A DNA stretch of 64,000 bases from Ascochyta rabiei (taxonomy: Eukaryota; Ascomycota; Dothideomycetes; Pleosporales; Didymellaceae). A program made the translations under genes and the position numbers. Below the pieces are notes generated by a model that was given only the letters and a program-made list of their open reading frames with translations, searched no databases and was not told where the DNA came from. The DNA is taken from positions 124,001-188,000 of the forward strand of contig NC_082407.1 in NCBI RefSeq assembly GCF_004011695.2. Direction: 5' to 3'. The first letter of the stretch is position 1. Every line of letters starts with the position of its first letter. This document shows positions 10,833 through 22,567 of the stretch, piece by piece.

Positions 10833-11838
10833 CTGTAAGCGTTGAAGGAAGTGCTAGATGAACGAGGAAAGGGAGGCGTTCTCGGACTTTGGAAGTTTAT
10901 ACCTGGACATGATATGATGTAAGAAGGATAGTAATTTACTATATACTGCAGTGCTATCTACGTTACTAACCAGCTGGTCTTGTTTGCCTGGTCGAGCTGC
11001 AGTACTGATTTGGTCCGTTTTCTGTGTCTTCACAGCTCCGGGCGAGCGGTGTTGTAGCTGCATGACATTGTTGCTGCAGCTCATTTGTATAAACTAACAG
11101 AAGGCAATTGCAGATGACGAGGTAGAAGAGAAGTGGAGGGTCTTTCGAGCAATGCAAGTAAGGTTAGTGGGAGATGAAGATGGGGAAGTGGATCTGCAGC
11201 GCTGATTCTCCTCGCTGTTAGCGTTCTTAACTTTGGTGAAAGAGGGGTGTTTGTGCAAGTATCAGCATGACGAGTAGTTGGTGGCACTGGGTAGATTAGG
11301 GGCGGCGAGTGGGAACGGTAGTGGATCGCCTACCTGAAGGAATGAGATGGCAGAACTGGATGTTCATTTAGTTAAAGAGCTTAATTACAATTCCAATCTC
11401 CTTACAACCTTCGCCGTGAGTTTATGAACGCGAGCTCGACACGCAGTGGAAGCGCTAGCCTCGCAAGCAGCATGGCAAACGACTGTTTGCCAGCTTTGTG
11501 CGAGTACGTGTCTCTTGCTTTAAGACTAGAACCGTAGTTCGAACTAATCATCTGCTACTGTATGTAAATCAACCTCTCTCTAAGTATATATGCGGACGCG
11601 GTCTAGTTCACCCTCCATAGGTACCAGGTTTAGCGTACTTCACAACATCAAGGGATGCTTTGCAACCTACGCCTCACCCCACCTCGGCTCAACACGTGCA
11701 AACTAAGACAACCTTGTTGTCGCAGCGAGTGTTATGGCACCCTCCACGTGCATTCTTTGACCCGAAGCCTCAGACAGCTCTGACTACCTTCACCCTGCCA
11801 GTCCTCCAGACAATTACGGCTCACAAATTTGAACAAAA
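10833..11838. other. Possible upstream exon, otherwise no gene seen
   Basis: Contains the possible 5' exon (about 10910-11084, minus) of the decayed gene at 10362-10832; the intron phases do not fit cleanly. The remainder, including a plus frame at 11660-11842, shows nothing I can support. Confidence 0.25.
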
Positions 11839-12126
11839 ATGAACATACATACTACGCCTATAAGATTGCCCGTTTTGTCTAGACTAAAAAGAGACTAGGA
11901 GCCGCTGCTAAGCCTCCTGCAGGACCTCCTAACAGAGCGATACATCCAAGTAGTGCACGCATATAACACAGCTCCAGAACACTCGATTAAGCCCTCTCGA
12001 AACGCGTTCAATGGGAGCACAGACAGCGAGTCCATAACCAAAGCGCCCTCTGCCAACGAAACAGCTGCCTCCCTTTTATCCAAAGATGGTTTCTGGCCGC
12101 TCCCTCACAATAAAGGATACAAATGA
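11839..12126 (+). pseudogene. Short coding-like frame with a TAG at codon 20
   Basis: From ATG 11839-11841 the frame is coherent to TGA 12124-12126 (95 codons) apart from TAG at 11896-11898, which would be CAG before a C-to-T change. The segment after the stop is protein-like (LLSLLQDLLTERYIQVVHAY) and ends in a polar tail. It could be a single short gene, or an exon of a larger decayed gene. No family recognised. Confidence 0.3.
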
Positions 12127-13396
12127 GCAAACTAGCGTATCTTAATTGATAGGCGCAGTCTGTGCCATTTGCGTTACGATCGTTCTACAGCTCAACAAAC
12201 TCATTATAAGCTGCTGCCGTATCTCAGTTCTAAATCGCCAACGCGAACCGCTCTGACGCACCCTAGGCGAGAAGATCTGCGACAGCTGCCACTATTGGCG
12301 GCTTCAAGCACGGTTGGGGAAGATTCCTGCACTAGTGTGCAAGATCTGAATGCATAGGGTGCAGGGAGAGTAGAATCTATAGAGGAGGAAGGACAAGGAG
12401 GAAGAGATAAGGGGGGAGAAGGACACGCGGGAACATATTGATAGTTTTTCAAGCGGAAAGTAACTCTACCGTGAGGGAGGGGCCGTGGAATGGGTGGATG
12501 CCGGCTGAACTGACTGATTCAGTGTCTCGATAGTCGTTGTCTGCGACGTTGCAGCGCATGGGGAGATGCTGACTGAACAAGGATAATACTACATTCCAGC
12601 TCACTTACGCCATGCACAGGATGACAGACACCATCAGGGCAGGCTGTTTTCAACGCGATGGGTAATTTTCTTGGTGTACCTAGAGCATTAGCAAAACTTC
12701 TCTTTATGTAGTAATTGTAGGTAGGTAAATATATGAAATAATTCGTGCGTCTGGTGATAGGAAATAAAGAAAGAAGGGAAGGCCAAATGCTAGTATATGG
12801 AGCGGTTGAGGTGCAAAGACAAGAGCTTGCATATGAGCCCTAAATGCAGATCTACCTAGACATGTGCAAGTGTAGAAGAGCTGTGCAAGATCTAATATTT
12901 TGCAGCGGCGTAGGTCACCTCCTATTGACGTTGCACATCGCCGCGCTGTACCTGAGTGTTTGTAGAGAAACCTAACCAAACTGAATATTACGTGCAGGGC
13001 GCACTCTTAATTCCTTAAACGATCATGGATGCATTGTCGCTGCGATTTGGTTTAGCTTGTGTAGTTGTTACACATATGCGCACAGGCGTGCGATATCATA
13101 GTTAGCAGTGCGCGCCGTTCGAAAAGTGCGTCCCAAAAGCTTTTTACTTCTGCAAGAGTAGTTTCTGTCACCCAAAGCCGCTCTAGAGGTTGAAACTCAC
13201 TAGAGTGGTGCTTATTAGAAAAAGTTTCTTGCTCTCGTTCTATAAGTGAAATTAGAGCTGGCCGTGAGAGGTATGCTACGCGAGACGACAGCTGCAAGGC
13301 CGATGCAGTAGAGGCCTAATCGGTAGCCACACGCAATTGCAAGGAAAAGATGGCATCGATATAAACTACACATTAATAGCGCGCGTCACTCCAATC
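12127..13396. other. No supported gene
   Basis: Contains a purine-rich tract near 12360-12440 and a few short frames (for example 12169-12357) without protein-like features. Confidence 0.35.
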
Positions 13397-13846
13397 ATGT
13401 CAGCCCGTTAGCTACCACCCGTCACCCATCACCATAGCCACAGCCACAGTTTCCATCCCAACCCAGCCTTGCTAACCCCTCTGCCCGCCATCAAAAACAC
13501 AAAGGCATTAGGAGAATACCTGCCAAGAGCCTTCATTGTTTCGCATTGCACCACCAGAGCGGTTTCTCACCCCTCAAACACCGTCGAGCCGTCCATCTCG
13601 CCCCCATCGTCTTCCCATAGCGCGAGCTACAAGGCCGCAGCAGAGAACTCTCTATGCGAACGCCTGCTCGAACTGCTCACACTCCAGCAAGTAATAAGGC
13701 GACGAGATAAAGCGAAGGTAGTGAAAGGGCATACACGCGCAGGCCTTAGATATCGCTCTACTAGCGCGCTTTACGTAAGCATAGACATGTCATCACAACT
13801 GTGCATGGATCGCGCGCAGGAACACTCCTTATTACTATCAAGCTAG
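13397..13846 (+). pseudogene. Hypothetical 149-aa frame with TAG at codon 5
   Basis: ATG 13397-13399 (context CCAATCATGTCAGCC) is followed by TAG at 13409-13411 in place of a likely CAG, then 144 uninterrupted codons to TAG 13844-13846. The product would be His/Pro/Ser-rich at its N-terminus, then a charged helix (LCERLLELLTLQQVIRRRDK). Translation could alternatively start at a later codon, but no ATG in good context follows soon. Family unknown. Confidence 0.3.
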
Positions 13847-13852
13847 CTGGCG

Positions 13853-14221
13853 TTAGGCTCTTAGCCTCAGACTCTCAGCCTCAGGCATGTGGCGCGTCCA
13901 CCTCTGACCTGTGATGGCAATAAGTACTGTTCTGGCCACAGTCTCACTATCAAAGTGAGCATTGTTACCTTTTTGAGGCATGCTTGGCACGGTGGGCAGA
14001 GCCGTGGCCTTGACAGCTGGTTTCCCCAGCTCACATGAATCACACACACCCTGCGCTGACGCCATATACACGTTCCAACACGTGTAGCAAGGCGTTCCCG
14101 CACCACCGCCGCGTCGCGCTTTGAACAGTCCGTCCAGCGTGGTGCGGGGTAGAGCAGCAATCAAACAAGCGTGGTGAGGAGATTGTGTGGAAAGGGGTGC
14201 CTTGCTTACTGTACTGTGCAA
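13853..14221 (-). CDS. Possible exon with a zinc-ribbon-like CxxC...CxxC pair
   Basis: The minus frame 14221 to 13853 encodes about 122 residues including GTPCYTCWNVYMASAQGVCD then SC, that is C-x2-C-x12-C-x2-C, the spacing of small zinc ribbons. The flanks are coding-like (TTLDGLFKARRGG; ETVARTVLIAITGQRWT). The start is not an ATG, so this would be a terminal exon with an intron upstream. A competing frame on the same strand (14040-14240) weakens the call. Confidence 0.3.
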   Translation of the reverse strand: MHSTVSKAPLSTQSPHHACLIAALPRTTLDGLFKARRGGGAGTPCYTCWNVYMASAQGVCDSCELGKPAVKATALPTVPSMPQKGNNAHFDSETVARTVLIAITGQRWTRHMPEAESLRLRA

Positions 14222-15418
14222 GCAGTAGTAATCTCAGCACGTCTAGGCTACAGGACTAGGTTGTATCACCGTCAACGCAAGCAATAGCGTTATGGAACTG
14301 CACAACCAGCCTGAACTGTAAAGGCAGTTTGCTGCATGCGATTCGTGGTACGTCGTGTGACGTAGTCATGGCTCAGCTTCGTTGCTGGCGCAGGCGGATA
14401 GGAGTTGGAATACGCTGTACCGTTAACAAGTAAGCTAAGTCAAGACATCTTTCTTGGATTTAATGGTGTCGTGTTAATAATATCACCATCTTCAACAATT
14501 TAATCGCCGCTACATACACACAAAATCCTATTACAAGCTTAACAATAGTTACTACTTACTAAGATAAGGCCTATAGTGACAATATCGTTAAAAGCAAACA
14601 GAGAAGCTCTACTACGCACTAAGTCCGTGACACAGAGCGTAAACTAACATAGTGGTACAACGCTATTGCCAGGACAAATCCTATAAGCGCGCTCTTGTGG
14701 TGTGAGGAATTAGTGTTGCTAGGGACTTTGTTCGCTGTATAGGATGCGCGATTACGCCTTAGGATATATAATATTGTAGATGGCATGTAATAACCGTCTG
14801 CCTGGGCAAGCGCAATGTTTAGCAGTTCCATCTCTCTCAAGCTGGCGCATAGATCTGAGGGAGGTCTGCATCTAAAAGTCCTCGCAGTTCGACCCCTCAC
14901 CAAAAGCGACGACATGAACCGTCGGTTTACCAGCTTTTGGCTGCAAACTCATTGCCGTTCCTTGGAGCACACGCAAAATTATGATGATTGTGTACAAGGG
15001 CAAAGTACTTATCCGCCGATTTTCTGGGCCTACGAGAGTAGAATGAGTGCAGACGTTAATTTCTAGCAGGACCTCCTCAGAGTATCAAGGCCAGATGTAG
15101 GCTGGTACAGCGTAGTTTCGAAATGACAGTGCTGCTGTTTTTTTTTGAAATGAGAATTTTGATGAATCTAGCTCAACGGTTCCCTCACTGACGACTTCAC
15201 TTCACTGCGTACTGGGATCGTTGTGGGGCTGCTTATAAGATAACCAATCAAGTCTATTGCTTTCTAGAGAGTGACATTGCTGCCTAAGAAGCCCTGCGAG
15301 CAGCCTGATTACGTCGCACCAACGCGAAAACGTGACAATCTTCTTGATCATCTAAACAATCTTCCACTTCCGACCCTCTCTCCTCTCACTCTTAACCTCA
15401 ACAACGAACATCTCCAAC
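14222..15418. other. Intergenic, partly AT-rich
   Basis: Sequence at about 14450-14660 is rich in TA and lacks CpA, resembling a short RIP-affected remnant, but I cannot identify an element. The last 60 bases before 15419 are CT- and AC-rich (CTCTCTCCTCTCACTC), typical of a fungal 5' leader. Confidence 0.3.
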
Positions 15419-16937
15419 ATGTTGGAACCCTCCAACTCATCCTCCACTCCCACTAGTGCGTCCTTTTATGAGGCCACTGATGGCGATATTATCATCAAGA
15501 ACCTGGCGCCTCTGCTCGTTCAATCCGCCTACGCTTGCGGAAGTTCGGTTCTCGTGAAGGAGCGCACCAAGGCTGGGGAGGAGGGCATCACAACCCCAGT
15601 GACCATTCGCTGGGACGGTGTGGAGCTTACCAAGAAGCTGACCCTGCCACCTTCTGAAAACACTACAAGCGTCAAGGCCATTATCCAGGACTTGCTCGAG
15701 ACTTCACAGCCTGCCAGCTTCGGGTTTAAAGGCCAGGATGTGGTTGATGAATCATACAGAAAGGCGCCTAAGCTTGACCCTTCTGCATTCTCAACCAACT
15801 TTTGCCCTTACACAGCCGGCATCATCGATACCATAGGTTAGACTCTGCTTCCGCTACCTCACAAGAAGTCGCAAGGCATTCGGGCGGAGCTGTACAAGCT
15901 GAATGTGAGACTATTCTCATCAAGCTGTTTGTATGACGGCGCTGACCATCCACAGATCTACGAAGGACCGTCTGGAATGTTCAAGCCCCACCTCGACACT
16001 CCACGGTCCGAACTTCACTTTGGATCGCTGGTCGTTTGCTTACCCTGCGCTCATGAGGGTGGCCAGCTGGTCGTCCGCCATCAAGGTCACTCGACTGCCT
16101 TCGACTGGTCCCAGGACAGCTCCAACATCCAGTGGGCGGCATTCTACAGCGATTGCGAACATGAGGTGTCCCAGGTCACCTCTGGCTACCGAGTCACCCT
16201 GACCTATAACCTTTTCCTCCGCTGAGGTCTTGGTGAGATGGCTGGGGAGAGTCTTTCACTCGATGTCACCCAACTTCCTGCTCATAGCGAAGTCAAGGCT
16301 ACTCTTACGAACCCGCTCTTCTTCCCAAGTGGTATGTTCTTTATCGTGTGTATAGGACGCGTTGCTAACACAAAGTAGGAGGTTTCCTCGCAAAGTACTG
16401 CAGCCATGCCTATGCCTATGCTACAAACGAAGGTATTCGTGCACTGCCAGCTGTCCTGAAGGGGTCAGACATGGTGACTTACGAGGTCTTCCAGTCGCTT
16501 GGCATCCGAGTTCAGCTGCGTCCGGCACTGGACTACGGTCATTGGGCAGAGGATTTCGACGACTTTATGGAATACGATCGTATCGGCAAAAGACTGACCG
16601 AGCCCATTGGAAGCAACGAGGGTGGTTATGAGGACTGCGATGCTGAGACGATTTTCGAGTACTTTCCGCAAGACAAGCTTCATGTGAAGTGGCTGAACAA
16701 ACCAGTTACAGACAACGCGAACATGCAGTATACGTTCCTTGCCGTAAGTACCAGCAATGCACATTGATCCGCAATCATTAACATCCCCAGTATGGTAATC
16801 AAGCCGAGCTCAACTGGTCATACAGCTATTGTGTGCTGCTCATGCGCATTCCGTCATACTCTGAGCGTGTTCAGGTCAGCAGCCAATATCTCCTTGATCA
16901 TTTCATTATGTCTAACACGCTTTAGTCCACCAACTAG
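15419..16937 (+). pseudogene. 2OG-Fe(II) dioxygenase (prolyl-4-hydroxylase-like fold), two internal stops
   Basis: Five exons: 15419-15904, 15956-16331, 16379-16743, 16791-16874 and 16926-16937, with four introns of 47-51 bp that keep one frame of 441 codons. The fold is recognisable from IYEGPSGMFKPHLDTPR (HxD iron ligands at 15989-15991 and 15995-15997), then LVVCLPCAHEGGQLVVRHQG, FYSDCEHEV (distal His 16160-16162) and SGYRVTLTYNL (2-oxoglutarate-binding Arg). The C-terminal part continues as in fungal homologues (ALPAVLKGSDMV). In-frame stops TAG 15839-15841 and TGA 16223-16225 sit where Gln and Arg codons would be expected. Both metal-ligand motifs survive. Function in the intact family is unassigned, probably protein or small-molecule hydroxylation. 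Most likely this is a recent pseudogene; stop readthrough is possible but nothing here supports it. Confidence 0.8.
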
Positions 16938-17218
16938 CACTTTTACACTCGAGATACCTCCATCGCAGCTTGAAGTGGTATTTTCGTCACTAGCGTCAAG
17001 TTTTACACCTGCGACGCAATCTCTGATGGGGTTCTAAGTCACGACAGAAAGATTCAGCAACGCCAAATTCTCAATGCAGTTCTCGCGGTGCGTTTGGAAA
17101 GCATCTGATTGGTTCTGGTATTTTGCTACGTAGCTGATAAATGAGTACCGAATGTTCGAAAATCTCCACGCTGCTGGCTTGAAGAACCTTTTCTTATGTG
17201 CCTGCTGTAATCACGTTA

Positions 17219-17476
17219 TCATGCAGACTTCTTCTGCAATGCAAAGAGTTGGGAACTAGTATATCCGCGTGCGTCGGTCATCTCTGGTGGTGGGTGTTCA
17301 TAGATCAGGACCCCCAAGCCCCTGCAATGCCGCTCAAACATTCGATCACGTGAGCAGTACGTGCGCTGCCGTCTGGTAGTGATGTTTTGCATTGTGGCTT
17401 GCCGAAGTGACGCAGAGAAAAAAAAGTCTTGAGTTGAAAGCAGCAGGAAGGTCACAGCAGAGACGAGGGCGAACAT
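17219..17476 (-). CDS. Candidate small secreted protein, 85 aa
   Basis: ATG at 17476 (context GCTACCATGTTCGCC, good) and stop at 17219-17221. The first 15 or so residues (MFALVSAVTFLLLS) look like a signal peptide. The rest is basic and polar with two cysteines (YCSRDRMFERHC). Small secreted proteins are common in plant-associated dothideomycetes, but there is no homology evidence. An intron could follow the signal-peptide exon. It is intact where many neighbours are broken. Confidence 0.3.
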   Translation of the reverse strand: MFALVSAVTFLLLSTQDFFFSASLRQATMQNITTRRQRTYCSRDRMFERHCRGLGVLIYEHPPPEMTDARGYTSSQLFALQKKSA

Positions 17477-18106
17477 GGTAGCAGGAACGATGGACGAGAG
17501 CTGAGGTTATGAACTTGTGCTAGACAGCTAGGCTCAAGGAAGTTGATTTTGCACCTTTGTGGCAGTTAAGAAGATTGAGATAAAAGCGAGGAAATGCGCT
17601 GGTTCGAGATAGCTGCATCGCGAATGGGAAGAGAGGCAGTTTGCAAATATGCTTATGCAGAAACCAACGAGCAAGAAAGGAAACGCTGTTGCACTGTGCA
17701 ATTGCGTGTTGGATACGCAGGAAGTTGGGACTCCTAGGTAGCTCGTAAGTACAAGTACAAGCTGCAAACAACTGCATGCCATAGAAAGGTGCAGCACGCC
17801 AAGCGCAACCTGCATCTGGTAATCTGCAAATAGCTTATTTCACACCACCCATCCGAGCTCCTGCGCGACCCCGGGTATTCGGAACAACGCCTCCCCTGCG
17901 TGCTGGAAACGGCTGTAGTGGAACCCCAGCAGTGTCCGATCCAACCATTCTGTCGTCATCCTGCTTATGCCGAGAACAATGCAAGCCTGATTGATGGGTG
18001 GCCTTGGACAAGGCCACCCAGTTAGGGTCTGGGGTAGTTGCTCGACCCCTGTAGCGTGGGGCACCGTACACCCCGCTTTCCTTCTCCTTTTAGCTTGAGC
18101 GCTGTA
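17477..18106. other. Coding-like minus frame beside the second pogo element
   Basis: A minus frame from the transposon edge (about 18104) to 17840 is open and reads coherently (GVEQLPQTLTGWPCPRP; GISRMTTEWLDRTLLGFHYS). Its start lies in the transposon's inverted repeat, so a native start is missing. It may be the remnant of a gene into which the element inserted, but I could not find a continuation to the right of 20236. It contains the 26-bp palindrome noted separately. Confidence 0.25.
17995..18020. repeat. Perfect 26-bp palindrome
   Basis: Arms of 12 bp (TGGGTGGCCTTG and its exact reverse complement) flank a 2-base centre GA. A perfect GC-rich inverted repeat of this length is unlikely by chance in 64 kb. 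It could form a hairpin in RNA or a cruciform. Its function is unknown. Confidence 0.75.
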
Positions 18107-18148
18107 CCATGTCCGTGCGCGTGATGCACGGATTCGCGTGATGCACGC
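18107..18148. repeat. Left terminal inverted repeat of pogo element 2
   Basis: 42 bp, identical to the reverse complement of 20193-20234. Contains the unit GCGTGATGCACG twice, 5 bases apart, a likely paired transposase-binding site. Confidence 0.9.
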
Positions 18149-18196
18149 GATCACCAAAATACACCAATCTCCTCAATACCACAACTCAACGCCACA

Positions 18197-20083
18197 ATGT
18201 CAATAGAGGCTGCCCTTGCAGAGATAGATGCTCTAAAGCCAGGCGAACAATTCACGTATACAGCAGTTGCAAAAAAACACAGTATTATAAGATCTACATT
18301 GTTGCAAAGGCACTAAGCTATTTGCGCAGCTCCTATTAACAAGAATATTAACTAGCAACAGTTAACGCTATAACAGGAGATAGAGCTTATAAAGTACATA
18401 GAATTGCTTACTGCCTGTTACTTACTACCTACACAAGAGATAATCTAGAATTTTGCGTTACTAATAGCCTAAAATCTAGTCTCTAAGAGCTAGGTTACGC
18501 GCTTTATTAACAAGTACTCCATCTATCTTATCTCGCGTTACTTAACTAGGATAGATCGCCAACGTTACAACGCAGATTCCTACAATAAATACAAGCTCTA
18601 TTTTAAACTACTGCAGTATAAAATCTCTAAATACTCTATTAAGAGTCGCTACACATACAATATAGATAAGAAGGGCTTTATAATTAGGGTTACAGGTAGA
18701 ACAAAACACGTCTTTAGTAAGCGTATGTAGATAAAGGGAGAGGTTAAATTATCTATCTAAGATAGTAATTAGGATTAGTAGACGCTTATAGCATGTGTAT
18801 GTGCTAATAGATTAGTAGTGCTACCAGGCCTTATCTACAAGTCCTCTAAAAACACTATTAAATCAGGCTAGGTAGCCGAAATTAAACTAGGGGTACACTC
18901 TGTAATAGTTACATTATCTGCCTTAGGGTGGTTAAATAGGGATATAGGCCTTGCCTGGCTTAAACAGGTGTTTAATTGCTACACCAAGGACAAGGCACAA
19001 AGCTAATAGCGGCTATTAATCTTAGATAGCCATAGATCACACGTTACGATAGATTTTATTAACTATTGTAACAACAACAGGATACTCCTAGCTGTGTTAC
19101 CTCCTTACTTAACTTAGACGCTTTAACCACTTAATGTAGTGCTGTTTAAACCTTTATTAACAGCATACTTAAAAGCACTCACAATGTAGATCTATAAGTC
19201 TTAAAACAAGTTATTAATTACAAGAGTAGACTTCTTTTAACTATTCTGGCAGGCGTAGGTAAGTAGCTTTATAGAAAAGCTAATACTTAAGTCCTTTAAG
19301 GCAACAGGTATAGAACTACTTAAACCTAACGTTATCCTCTACCGCTTTGTTAAAACACCAGAGACCTTAGATTCAGATAAGAGCTTATCCTCTGTTTATA
19401 GTAACAAAGATTAGCTTAAAATAGAGTTGTTGTTGCGGCGTGTTACCAAAGATTAGGGCAGCAGTGACGCCAAAAAGATGGGACAATCAATCCACCACAT
19501 CTCAGTCAAAGCCTTACTCCTCCAACATGAGGTAGATAGCCTCAAAAAGACGTTAAAGACGCAGAAGAAGCACAAGAAGAAGAACAAAACCTTAGATCTA
19601 CAACAACAGGAGGAATACTATAGTAGTGCTGTGTTTTAGTCTCCTTTAAAAGTAAGAGAAGCACGCTTCTGTAAAAGGATAAAACAACAAGAGGAGAGAG
19701 AGGAGAGGCTTAGAAAAGCGACTAATAAGGAAGTAGCAGCCGCCAAGAAGCTTGTTAAGGAGAAGGAGAAGGAGGAGAAGCGTGTGGCGAGAGAGGTGGC
19801 CAAGGAGGTGCGAGAGAAGGAGAAGGCTGAGGCAGCGATCCAAAAAGCCGAACGGCAGGCTGAAAAGCAACGTCAACAATAAGAGCGCAATACTGTAAAA
19901 GCTACACAACTGTCCTAAAAGAGGAAAAGAAAAGCTTTACAAGCAACCTAGCTAAAAAAGCGTTAAAAACGTGGTTAAAATAGTGATGTTGGTGATGGTA
20001 GTCCTGCGGCGCGGCCCCTATCTCCTCCACCCAAAACCACAACACGTGGCCACAACGTCAGACTACCAGCAAAATTCAAATAG
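18197..20083 (+). pseudogene. Pogo-type DDE transposase, 629-codon frame with RIP stops
   Basis: From ATG 18197-18199 to TAG 20081-20083 the frame is exactly 629 codons, so only substitutions have occurred. The N-terminus starts MSIEAALAEIDALKPGEQ and leads into a CENP-B-like HTH. The catalytic core is readable: first Asp GAT at 18665-18667 (YNIDKKGF), second Asp GAT at 19025-19027 (LLILDSHRSH), and the third position is now AAT (Asn) at 19133-19135 (PLNVVLFKP), a G-to-A loss of the last acidic residue. The C-terminus is Lys/Glu-rich coiled coil and ends RGHNVRLPAKFK, typical of fungal pogo transposases. More than 20 internal stops make it inactive. The intact enzyme cuts at its terminal repeats and inserts at TA. 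Confidence 0.85.
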
Positions 20084-20192
20084 TACATCTTTTTCGCAAG
20101 CAATTAATTACTACTACACCTTAGTTTCTTGTGATAATAGCTGTTGTGGGTGGCTTAATAGCCTCACCCTGTTTTGGTGTGATTTGGTGCTG

Positions 20193-20234
20193 GCGTGCAT
20201 CACGCGAATCCGTGCATCACGCGCACGGACATGG
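20193..20234. repeat. Right terminal inverted repeat of pogo element 2
   Basis: Exact mirror of 18107-18148, followed by the duplicated TA at 20235-20236. Confidence 0.9.
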
Positions 20235-20236
20235 TA

Positions 20237-21298
20237 CCACTTTATATATCCCACAACTGCTTTGTTTGCTTCTGGTTTCTATACTTTATGGTACAGGGTT
20301 TGAATGTCTTATCTAGGCGAAATTTTGTAGCGCTCGTCCCGGACGGCTGTGGAGCCTTCGAGGCACTTTGGTGCAGCTTCTTCGTCTGATTTTGTGGAAA
20401 CGCTGTTGTGGAACTTTGTAAAGGTGTCGTCGACGCATGCACTAACGGCTGGGATAGTGCTGCATGGACGACGCTGCCGACGTAAGCAGAATCTAAGGTA
20501 AGCTTCAGGAGGCTTTGTACGATAGACCTGATGCTCTAGACCTGTTTGTAGAGCGAGAGTCAAAGAGGTTGCGTAGATGATCCCTCATTGCCGACAGGCC
20601 CTGGCCCTGGCCAACGACATACGCATAGATGAGCTCTTTCATGTAAGAGTGAACAACACTCCAATGGATGAACAGAGCAACCTTTAACCGGTAGCCGCAG
20701 GTAATGCAAGTTGAAATAGCTCTGTGTAGTCTATTCGTTCTTACGCACAGACGAAGAAAGCTGCTGTGACTTTAAGCTCTACTGGACAGCAAGATATGTT
20801 ATGGTGATGGCTCCTCGGTAGACTTGAACAGCAAGGTGGCCCTGCGTGTGATGTAATGAAGTGCTTCGCCATTACAACACTCTCGGTGAATCGATCCAAG
20901 GCAAATTTTACAGCACAAATTTGTCGTGAGACACTGTGCTGCCATGATTAGGATGCTGGTATAAGGCGCGCTAGTGCTAGCGTCGATCAGTCAACGTCCA
21001 GCCTGTTTGCCATCCACCTTTCACACGGCCGTCCACTTCTCCACCCGCGACATTGCCACGAGAAACCATCGAAATCAAAGCCTTGAGCTTTTTCCACTGC
21101 AACTACTTCCCCGCCCAGCAACCACCACCCTTGCACTGAGGTCGCGCGTCTTTCACTCGCCATCAATCTCTACGCAGCGCGGAAGCCTTGCACCAGCGCT
21201 GGAGCCTCCAAACATCGTTTCACTCGAAAACTTCTCTGCTAGACTCATCTAGCCCACGAATAACATTATGCATTGTCTTGCGCTCTAACATCGTTACA
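20237..21298. other. Intergenic, upstream of the 21299 gene
   Basis: No convincing gene. The 300 bases before 21299 are C-rich with pyrimidine tracts, as in fungal promoters and leaders. The downstream frame is open back to 21188, but its earlier codons look like leader and its first ATG in good context is at 21299. Confidence 0.35.
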
Positions 21299-22567
21299 AT
21301 GCATTCGTACTCAACCCAACCCGCAGAGGCTGACTCCTCGCCGCCCTCTCAGCGATCCGACAACTCTCCTGCTTCTCAGCTTTCTTCCAACAGCGACCCT
21401 TCTCCACCAAAATCTCCGAGCAGGCACCGAGAGCGTGTGCTTCCCATCAGGTCTGAGCGCGTTACTGTGCCTTCAGCTCAAAACCAACGCCCTGAAGCTT
21501 CCAATCCCGCCGTCCAGCGCCTGTCTTACAACTCACAGGCTGCACTCAACCACTACCAGGCCTTGTACAGGAAGACGTCCCGGGCTTCCAAGTTTCTTGT
21601 AGAGCTTACCCCCAAAGAGTACACCGAACTCCAAAACACTCTCGAGTGCGACCCTCCTCTCTGCGCCTTTGTTCGGTCCAGTGTTTGCACCAAGTGGACA
21701 TTGGAGACACTTATTATTCTAATGCCGACGGAAGTACATAAAACTGTCGTCGTTGGTGTTCGCAAGAAGCTCCTCGCGCAGTTAGAAGCAGTCCGAGATG
21801 CCGCGTCTAACACGGGCGAGGTTTCTAGACTTGCTCAGCGCGTTGAACTTGTCGAATCGACACGGACAGTCAATCTTTTGGCAGTTCGGTCCACAGACAA
21901 CGGTCCCGCTCTTGAGCCCTTGCGTTTCATCCCCGACGCCTCCTTTACCTTTAACAGGCGAAAAACACCTCTATTAGTTCTCGAGGTTGGCTACTCTGAG
22001 GACAAAGCCTCTATGCATGCAAACGCGATATTGTACCTGCAAACAAGAATTGACAAGGATTGTATCAAGACGGTCATCTTGATATCTCTACCCTATCAGG
22101 AGCCTGAGGCTCGCAAAAGGCAGGATTGTCCTTTGCCTACTGAGGGTACTTGCGTAGTGTACCGAGCAGACCGTGCAAGCGGAAAGCTTGTTATCGACAT
22201 CAAATGCAAGAAATTCATGAACAAGAACCGACGCCCTGGTCGGGGCAGAAATCTTGACTTGCGCCTGTCTGACTTCTGTCTGCCCGAATGCGACATACCC
22301 ATATCTATCTCTTCGCAAGAACTGGTAGAGCTCTTCGAGAAGGGCGTCACTGCGGAGTTGGAAGACGATGCAGATGACGCGGACGAAAAAGAGTCGATCA
22401 AAGCAGCCAAAAGGGCTCTCGAAGATGACCAGGATCCGCCTGTTTCTGACTACCACACCGTCTGCACTGGCGATTCGATTTCATTGCCGACATCGGAAGC
22501 CAGCGACACCGAATCGGATGTCTCACCTTCGTCGGAGCCAGCCGAAACCTTCAACCTCAAAGCCTGA
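21299..22567 (+). CDS. 422-aa protein with a PD-(D/E)XK nuclease-like core
   Basis: ATG 21299-21301 (context GTTACAATGCATTC) to TGA 22565-22567, single exon. Residues 1-60 are Ser/Pro-rich. Residues about 75-170 form a helical segment (LNHYQALYRKTSRASKFLVE). The key stretch is RFIPDASFTFNRRKTPLLVL followed by EVGYSEDK, which matches the PD...E-x-x pattern of restriction-endonuclease-like folds (PD at the start of a strand, then E-V-G where the canonical motif has E-x-K), next to a strand-helix pattern (VILISLPY). Proteins with this PDxxF...EVGYS arrangement occur in fungi, often in accessory regions; their substrate is unknown. The C-terminus is acidic and Ser-rich, with a basic patch before it (KKFMNKNRRPGRGR). 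The missing Lys means catalysis is uncertain. No stops, so probably live. Confidence 0.62.
   Translation: MHSYSTQPAEADSSPPSQRSDNSPASQLSSNSDPSPPKSPSRHRERVLPIRSERVTVPSAQNQRPEASNPAVQRLSYNSQAALNHYQALYRKTSRASKFLVELTPKEYTELQNTLECDPPLCAFVRSSVCTKWTLETLIILMPTEVHKTVVVGVRKKLLAQLEAVRDAASNTGEVSRLAQRVELVESTRTVNLLAVRSTDNGPALEPLRFIPDASFTFNRRKTPLLVLEVGYSEDKASMHANAILYLQTRIDKDCIKTVILISLPYQEPEARKRQDCPLPTEGTCVVYRADRASGKLVIDIKCKKFMNKNRRPGRGRNLDLRLSDFCLPECDIPISISSQELVELFEKGVTAELEDDADDADEKESIKAAKRALEDDQDPPVSDYHTVCTGDSISLPTSEASDTESDVSPSSEPAETFNLKA

Larger units (their letters stand above)
18107..20234 (+). mobile_element. Pogo/Fot1-type DNA transposon, 2128 bp, partly RIP-mutated
   Basis: Bounded by duplicated TA (18105-18106 and 20235-20236) and 42-bp perfect terminal inverted repeats beginning CCATGTCCGTGCGCGTGATG. 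It is homologous internally to element 1 (2729-4857) in the opposite orientation. Mutation density is uneven: about 18300-19430 is full of TAG and TAA, while 19440-19600 and 19740-20234 keep many CpA and CpG dinucleotides. It encodes one transposase frame with no net indel. Confidence 0.9.
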